Below, piece by piece: positions 24,988-29,479 of a DNA stretch of 29,479 bases. A program made the position numbers and the translations under genes. Source of the DNA: Fimenecus sp045602655 (GTDB lineage: Bacteria > Bacillota > Clostridia > Oscillospirales > Acutalibacteraceae); assembly GCA_045602655.1 (NCBI GenBank), contig JAZSBY010000117.1:1-29479 (forward strand). Reading direction: 5' to 3'. Below the pieces are notes generated by a model. The model made no database searches and had not been told where the DNA came from. It saw nothing but the letters and a program-made list of their open reading frames with translations. The number at the start of each line of letters is the position of its first letter. Position 1 is the stretch's first letter.

Positions 24988-25614
24988 TTATTTAATATAA
25001 GTTTTTCCGTTATCAACAATAATTCTATCATCACAAAAAAGTTGTACTGCCTTTGGAAGTATTTTCCATTCTGCTTCTTCCATAATTCTTTTTTGTAATG
25101 TTTCAGGTGTATCATTTTCCATTACATCAACTGCTTTTTGAAGGATAATTGGTCCTGCGTCACATTCAGCAGTGACAAAATGAACGGTTGCACCTGATAC
25201 TTTAACACCTTTTTTCAGGGCTTCTTCATGAACATGCAATCCATAATAACCCTTTCCACAAAACGATGGAATAAGTGCGGGATGAACATTGATCATCTTA
25301 TTTTGAAAAGCATCACAAACATTTTCATCAAGAATTGTCATAAAACCTGCATAGACAATTAAATCTGCTTTTTCTTCAATGAGAATATCTCTCATAGCAC
25401 AACTGTACGATGCAATATCTGCGTAGTCTTTCCTTATAAGTGTTCTGGTTTTAATACCATTTTTTTCAGCACGAGTAAGAGCATAAGCATCAGATTTTGA
25501 AGCAATAACACAAGTTATTTCACCGTTACCCAATTCCCCTCTTTGCTGTGCATCAATAAGTGCCTGAAGATTAGTGCCGCCACCGGACACAAGAACCACA
25601 ATTCTCTTACACAT
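24988..25614 (-). CDS. purN: Phosphoribosylglycinamide formyltransferase
   Basis: It transfers the formyl group of 10-formyl-THF to GAR. The product is 208 residues. The N-terminal VVLVSGGGTNLQALI is the phosphate-binding loop. The catalytic triad is N109, H111 (INVHPALIPSF) and D152 (AECDAGPI). Its ATG overlaps the purM stop by one base (TAATG), so translation is coupled. It depends on the folate whose lack would be sensed by the riboswitch upstream of the operon. Confidence 0.96.
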   Translation of the reverse strand: MCKRIVVLVSGGGTNLQALIDAQQRGELGNGEITCVIASKSDAYALTRAEKNGIKTRTLIRKDYADIASYSCAMRDILIEEKADLIVYAGFMTILDENVCDAFQNKMINVHPALIPSFCGKGYYGLHVHEEALKKGVKVSGATVHFVTAECDAGPIILQKAVDVMENDTPETLQKRIMEEAEWKILPKAVQLFCDDRIIVDNGKTYIK

Positions 25615-26660
25615 TATAAAAGCACCTTCTCATCGCCTTCAATAATCTCACCGATTACATAGGCATCAATGCCGTTTTCTTTAAGTACTGAGAGAGAAAG
25701 TTCTACTTCATTTGACGGAACAACAATACTCATACCAACACCCATATTGTAAGTGTTGTACATATCTCGTTCAGGAATATTACCCCATTTTGCGATTACA
25801 TCAAATATAGGAAGCACCTTGACAGCAGATTTATCTATCTTTGCACATAATCCATCCGGAATCGAACGAGGAATATTTTCGTAGAATCCACCACCTGTAA
25901 TGTGAGAAATTCCCTTTACATTAACCTTTTCAATAAGAGCAAGAACGGGTTTAACATAAATCTTAGTAGGAACAAGTAAAGCCTCTGCGATACTTTTGCC
26001 GTCTAATTCTTCACATTCTATGTAAAGTTTCGGATTATTATTATCAATATCAAATACTTTACGACATAAGCTGAAACCATTTGAGTGAATACCGGTAGAA
26101 GGGAGAGCGATAACAACATCTCCTGCTGACATTTTGCTATTATCAATCATCTTAGGTTTATCAACTATACCCACTGCAAAACCAGCAAGGTCATAATCTT
26201 CTGCAGGCATTAAACCGGGATGTTCTGCTGTTTCACCACCAATAAGTGCAGCACCTGACTGAACACAACCTTCAGCAACACCACTAACAATTTCTGCAAT
26301 CTTTTCAGGATAATTCTTGCCACAAGCAATATAGTCAAGGAAAAATAAAGGTTTTGCACCTACACAAATAATATCATTAACGCACATAGCAACCGCATCA
26401 ATGCCGATTGTATCGTGCTTATCCATAAGAATAGCCAATTTTACTTTAGTACCACAGCCATCAGTACCAGAAACTAAAATAGGTTGTTCCATTCCAGCAA
26501 CACAACTAAGGTTGAAGCATCCGCCAAAACCACCTACATCATCCAAAGAGCCCTCATTTCGAGTTCTTGCAACATGTTTTTTCATCAGTTCAACAGCTTT
26601 ATAACCGGCAGTAATATCAACGCCTGCTGCTGCATAGCTTTCTGACATAGAATTTTTCAT
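25614..26660 (-). CDS. purM: Phosphoribosylformylglycinamidine cyclo-ligase (AIR synthetase)
   Basis: It closes FGAM to AIR using ATP. The 348 residues carry SGTDGCGTKVKLA, GGETAEHPGLM, ALPSTGIHSNGFSL and HITGGGFYENIPR, all hallmarks of PurM. The usual GGETAEMPG reads GGETAEHPG. AGGAGA lies 6 nt before ATG 26660, and the next in-frame Met is only 4 codons on (M5). It is 38 bp after purF and overlaps purN by one base. Confidence 0.96.
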   Translation of the reverse strand: MKNSMSESYAAAGVDITAGYKAVELMKKHVARTRNEGSLDDVGGFGGCFNLSCVAGMEQPILVSGTDGCGTKVKLAILMDKHDTIGIDAVAMCVNDIICVGAKPLFFLDYIACGKNYPEKIAEIVSGVAEGCVQSGAALIGGETAEHPGLMPAEDYDLAGFAVGIVDKPKMIDNSKMSAGDVVIALPSTGIHSNGFSLCRKVFDIDNNNPKLYIECEELDGKSIAEALLVPTKIYVKPVLALIEKVNVKGISHITGGGFYENIPRSIPDGLCAKIDKSAVKVLPIFDVIAKWGNIPERDMYNTYNMGVGMSIVVPSNEVELSLSVLKENGIDAYVIGEIIEGDEKVLL

Positions 26661-26698
26661 TTTAGTTCTCCTTTTTGAAGAATAGATATTTTTAACAA

Positions 26699-28123
26699 TT
26701 AGCCCTCACCATTCCAACAGTAAGTACAAATCTTATCTGCAGGAAGTCCGATTGCTTTAATAATACCGTCAATAGATTGAAATTCAAGGGATGTAAAATG
26801 TAATTTATCACAAATTGCATTTCTCAAATTCTTTCCTCTTTCAGATGAAGAATCAATATATTCATTGATATACTTTAATCCTTCCTCTCCCTCCAACTCA
26901 ACAATTGTACTGCGTGCAATAAGTTCCATATCGGATGTTGCACGAGAAAAGTTTAGATATTTACATCCATACATAATTGGTGGACATGCAGAACGAATAT
27001 GAACCTCTTTTGCACCGTTTTCATAAAGAAATTCAACAGTTTCACGAAGCTGAGTACCACGAACAATACTATCATCAACAAAAAGCAGTTTCTTGTCCTT
27101 AATCAAATCGTGGACAGGAATTTGCTTCATTTTAGCAACACGATTTCGTTCACTTTGATTAGATGGAGTAAAACTTCTTGCCCATGTTGGAGTATACTTA
27201 ATGAAAGGACGAGCAAACTGAATTCCGCTCTCATTTGCGTAGCCTATTGCATGAGGAGTACCGGAATCAGGAACTCCGCTTACAAAGTCAATTTGCTGTG
27301 CCACGCCATTTTCTTTATCAGTTTTTGCCATTATTTGTCCGTTCTTATAACGCATAACCTCAACATTTACACCTTCATAGCATGATGTGGAGTAGCCATA
27401 ATAAGACCAAAGAAAAGCACAGATTTTCATATATTTTCCTGCTTCTCTTAAAATGTTAAAAGAATCTGCTGTAAGCTCAACAATTTCACCGGGACCAAGC
27501 TCTTTACAGTCTGAATATTCAAGTTTTTTATACGCAAAATCCTCAAATGAAACACAATACCCGTCATCACGTTTACCAATCAAAACAGGAATTCTGCCTA
27601 GTCTATCACGAGCAGCAATAAGAGTTCCTTGATTTGTCAATATTAGAATAGAAGCTGTTCCCTCAATTAAACTTTGTGCATAGGCAATACCATCAGCAAA
27701 AGTATCTTTTTGATTTATCATAGCAGCAACAAGTTCGGTTGAATTGATACCTTCATTTGTCATTGCACCAAAATGGCCACCATTTGTAAAAAGATAATCT
27801 TCAACAAGTTTTTCCTTATTATTGATTAAACCAATAATACAAATTGCGTACAAACCAAGTTTTGAACGCACAAGCAAAGGTTGTGCATCTGAATCACTGA
27901 TACAGCCAATTGCAGCCTTACCCTTCATTTGATTTGAAATATTTTCAAACTTTGTTCTGAATGGTGAATTCTCAATTTTATGAATTTTTCGCTGTAATCC
28001 TTTTTGCTCGTCATAAGCAGCCATACCACCACGCCGAGTTCCAAGGTGAGAGTGATAGTCAGTACCAAAGAATACATCTAAAACGGTATCATTCTTACTG
28101 ACAGCACCAAAAAAACCACCCAT
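26699..28123 (-). CDS. purF: Amidophosphoribosyltransferase-like protein lacking the glutaminase nucleophile Cys
   Basis: PurF makes phosphoribosylamine from PRPP. The 474 residues have an N-terminal Ntn-type glutaminase fold (LGTRRGGMAAYD, AIGCISDSDAQPL, NGGHFGAM) and a C-terminal phosphoribosyltransferase with PDSGTPHAIGYANESGI and the PRPP loop FVDDSIVRGTQLRET. The C-terminal pair C466/C469 (CTYCW) resembles iron-sulfur ligands of the Bacillus type. The start reads MGGFFGAV where working glutaminases read (M)CGIxG: the codon after ATG is GGT, so the catalytic Cys1 is missing. AAGGAG precedes ATG 28123, and no other start restores a Cys. It may use free ammonia or a separate glutaminase (inference). 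Placement between purC and purM supports a PurF role. Confidence 0.9.
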   Translation of the reverse strand: MGGFFGAVSKNDTVLDVFFGTDYHSHLGTRRGGMAAYDEQKGLQRKIHKIENSPFRTKFENISNQMKGKAAIGCISDSDAQPLLVRSKLGLYAICIIGLINNKEKLVEDYLFTNGGHFGAMTNEGINSTELVAAMINQKDTFADGIAYAQSLIEGTASILILTNQGTLIAARDRLGRIPVLIGKRDDGYCVSFEDFAYKKLEYSDCKELGPGEIVELTADSFNILREAGKYMKICAFLWSYYGYSTSCYEGVNVEVMRYKNGQIMAKTDKENGVAQQIDFVSGVPDSGTPHAIGYANESGIQFARPFIKYTPTWARSFTPSNQSERNRVAKMKQIPVHDLIKDKKLLFVDDSIVRGTQLRETVEFLYENGAKEVHIRSACPPIMYGCKYLNFSRATSDMELIARSTIVELEGEEGLKYINEYIDSSSERGKNLRNAICDKLHFTSLEFQSIDGIIKAIGLPADKICTYCWNGEG

Positions 28124-28134
28124 TTATTTACTCC

Positions 28135-28815
28135 TTATGCAAAGAAAAGCTCTGAAAGTGTCATTGGGTCAATGTACTTTCCGTCTTTATAAACACGCAT
28201 ATTACCTGATGCAATTTCATCGATAAGCATTACATCACCATCGGCATTATAGCCAAACTCAAACTTGATATCGTAAAGAACAAGTCCTTTTTCTTTAAGG
28301 TCATCAGCAACAATCTGAGTGATTTTTTGAGTCATTTCCTTAATATCGTCATACTGCTTGTCCGTCATAACACCAAGAGCAACAAGAGCATCTTTAATTA
28401 CAAGTGGGTCACCCTTTTCGTCATTTTTGAATGTCATTTCAACATATGCAGGAAGGTCTGCACCTTCTTCAATGTAATCACCATAACGACGAATAAAACT
28501 ACCAACAGCTTTATGACGGCAAATAACTTCAAGACCGTGACCAAAAACTTTTGCAGGAAGAACTTCCATTGTAGTATCATCAAGGTTAGCATTTACATAA
28601 TGAGTTTTAATACCTGCTGCATTAACTTTTTCAAAGAAATAAATTGACATACGAAGGTTAACATCACCAACACCATCAATTGTAAGACCTACTGAATTTT
28701 CGCCTGGGTCAAAAACACCATCTTTACCTGTGCAATCGTCTTTAAATTTAAGAAGACAGTTGCCATTATCAAGTTTAAATACATCCTTTGTTTTACCTGT
28801 GTAAATTTTTTCCAT
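28135..28815 (-). CDS. purC: SAICAR synthetase
   Basis: It joins CAIR and aspartate. The 226 residues begin IYTGKTKDVFKLDNG (nucleotide loop) and include GVGDVNLRMS, EVICRHKAVGSFIRRYG, LYDIKFEFGYNADGDVMLIDEIASGNMRVY near the end, the usual order in PurC. AAAGGAG is about 9 nt before ATG 28815. The gap to purF is 11 nt and to purE 30 nt. Confidence 0.96.
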   Translation of the reverse strand: MEKIYTGKTKDVFKLDNGNCLLKFKDDCTGKDGVFDPGENSVGLTIDGVGDVNLRMSIYFFEKVNAAGIKTHYVNANLDDTTMEVLPAKVFGHGLEVICRHKAVGSFIRRYGDYIEEGADLPAYVEMTFKNDEKGDPLVIKDALVALGVMTDKQYDDIKEMTQKITQIVADDLKEKGLVLYDIKFEFGYNADGDVMLIDEIASGNMRVYKDGKYIDPMTLSELFFA

Positions 28816-28845
28816 GATTATAACTCCTTTATGTGAATAATTAGT

Positions 28846-29340
28846 TTATGAATTTAATTTAGACATAACGTCTGCATCCTTTTTAAGAACAACCTCTGCA
28901 GCATCCTTACGCATTTTATCAAGTTTGTCTGCAAGTGCTTTATCTTCAACTGCAATAATTTGTGCAGCAAGCAAAGCAGCATTTGCACCACCATTGATAG
29001 CAACAGTTGCGACAGGAATACCTGATGGCATCTGAACGGTTGAAAGAAGTGCATCCATACCATCAAGATATGATGAGGCACAAGGAATACCAATTACAGG
29101 CAATGTTGTGTTTGCAGCAATTGCACCTGCAAGATGAGCAGCCATTCCCGCAGCAGCGATAAGTGCACCATAACCATTATCTCTTGCGTTAAGAGAAAAA
29201 TCACGAGCTTGTTCAGGTGTACGATGTGCTGAATAAATATTTACTGTATATGGAATGTCTAAATCATCTAAAACAGCAGTCGCTTTTTTTATAATAGGAA
29301 GGTCACTATCGCTTCCCATAACTATACCAACTTTTTTCAT
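28846..29340 (-). CDS. purE: N5-carboxyaminoimidazole ribonucleotide mutase
   Basis: Class I PurE moves the carboxyl group of N5-CAIR to make CAIR, so it needs a PurK, which is not in the window. The 164 residues start MKKVGIVMGSDSDLP, with active-site SAHRTPE (H39) and GMAAHLAGAIAANTTLPVIGIP. Start ATG 29340 has GGAGG upstream; an open frame continues to 29466 but runs through the riboswitch and terminator and is not coding. First gene of the operon. Confidence 0.96.
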   Translation of the reverse strand: MKKVGIVMGSDSDLPIIKKATAVLDDLDIPYTVNIYSAHRTPEQARDFSLNARDNGYGALIAAAGMAAHLAGAIAANTTLPVIGIPCASSYLDGMDALLSTVQMPSGIPVATVAINGGANAALLAAQIIAVEDKALADKLDKMRKDAAEVVLKKDADVMSKLNS

Positions 29341-29350
29341 AAAAACCTCC

Positions 29351-29400
29351 AAAAAAATATAAAGGGACAGTCCTATCCTGAAAAACAAGTAGAACTGCCC
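29351..29400 (-). terminator. Riboswitch-controlled intrinsic terminator before purE
   Basis: On the minus strand, GGGCAGTTCTA (29390-29400) pairs with TAGGACTGTCCC (29364-29375), with one bulge and one G-U pair, and is followed by a T-rich run (29351-29363). Its 5' arm includes the GGGC that ends the ZTP aptamer, so ligand binding and termination would compete. Confidence 0.85.
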
Positions 29401-29470
29401 AGACGGTCGGCAAAATATTATCTCACCGTGCTCCTCTGTGGTGCTCCACACAATTCCGTCAGTCACACGG
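29397..29470 (-). promoter_or_regulatory. ZTP (pfl-type) riboswitch controlling the purine operon
   Basis: Read on the minus strand, the leader follows the pfl/ZTP layout. CCGTG (29466-29470) pairs with CACGG (29426-29430). TGTGG and CCACA form a hairpin with a 4-nt loop, followed by GGAGC. The 3' domain is GCCGACCGTCTGGGC. TGACGG (29456-29461) can pair with CCGTC (29402-29406), the pseudoknot seen as GGCG/CGCC in the examples I remember. ZTP builds up when 10-formyl-THF is short; binding would favour antitermination and raise purE-purL expression. The promoter lies beyond the right edge. Confidence 0.88.
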
Positions 29471-29479
29471 TTATCAAAT

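Noticed and set aside
29341..29466. N-terminal extension of PurE
   Set aside because: The open frame passes through the riboswitch and terminator; GGAGG and the family start both place the start at 29340.

Overview
The window looks like chromosome from an AT-rich, anaerobic, gut-type member of the Clostridia, probably near the Ruminococcaceae/Oscillospirales. This is inferred from purine-rich AGGAGG-type ribosome binding sites, near-exclusive TAA stops, sigma-A-like promoters with 17-bp spacers, Rex, a TepA-UppP-FtsK cluster of Firmicutes type, a ZTP riboswitch, and a giant BspA-type leucine-rich-repeat surface protein. I could not run any search, so family calls rest on motifs I recognise.

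Layout. (1) 1-4265, minus: the N-terminal 1,421 residues of a very large secreted LRR protein whose 3' end lies beyond the left edge. Its promoter region (4295-4462) holds two tandem 19-bp repeats that sit in and beside a near-consensus promoter, next to a divergent small XRE-family regulator (4488-4691, plus). (2) 4868-6782, minus: rpsB-tsf. rpsB carries an in-frame TGA exactly at the conserved Trp of the RRWNP motif. (3) 6931-13795, minus: a probable operon tepA-uppP-ftsK-ygiQ-(ComEC-like metallo-beta-lactamase-fold protein) with short gaps or overlaps and one good promoter. (4) 14003-17758, plus: acn-icd-rex, i.e. the oxidative branch from citrate to 2-oxoglutarate together with the NADH sensor that may control it. 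(5) 17784-17984, minus: a small ferredoxin-thioredoxin-reductase-like Cys protein convergent with rex. (6) 18075-29340, minus: a nine-gene de novo purine operon purE-purC-purF-purM-purN-purO-purH(AICAR transformylase only)-purD-purL, preceded by a ZTP riboswitch with an intrinsic terminator and followed by a strong terminator.

How it works together: the purine operon covers nearly all steps from PRPP to IMP, with no purK or purB in the window. IMP formation is split between an ATIC-like AICAR transformylase and an archaeal-type PurO cyclohydrolase. PurF lacks the glutaminase nucleophile. ZTP, the alarmone of 10-formyl-THF shortage, would turn the operon on. The acn-icd-rex operon ties 2-oxoglutarate and reducing-equivalent supply to the NADH/NAD ratio. 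I see no CRISPR array, prophage, insertion sequence, rRNA or tRNA. No stretch longer than about 200 bases lacks a gene.
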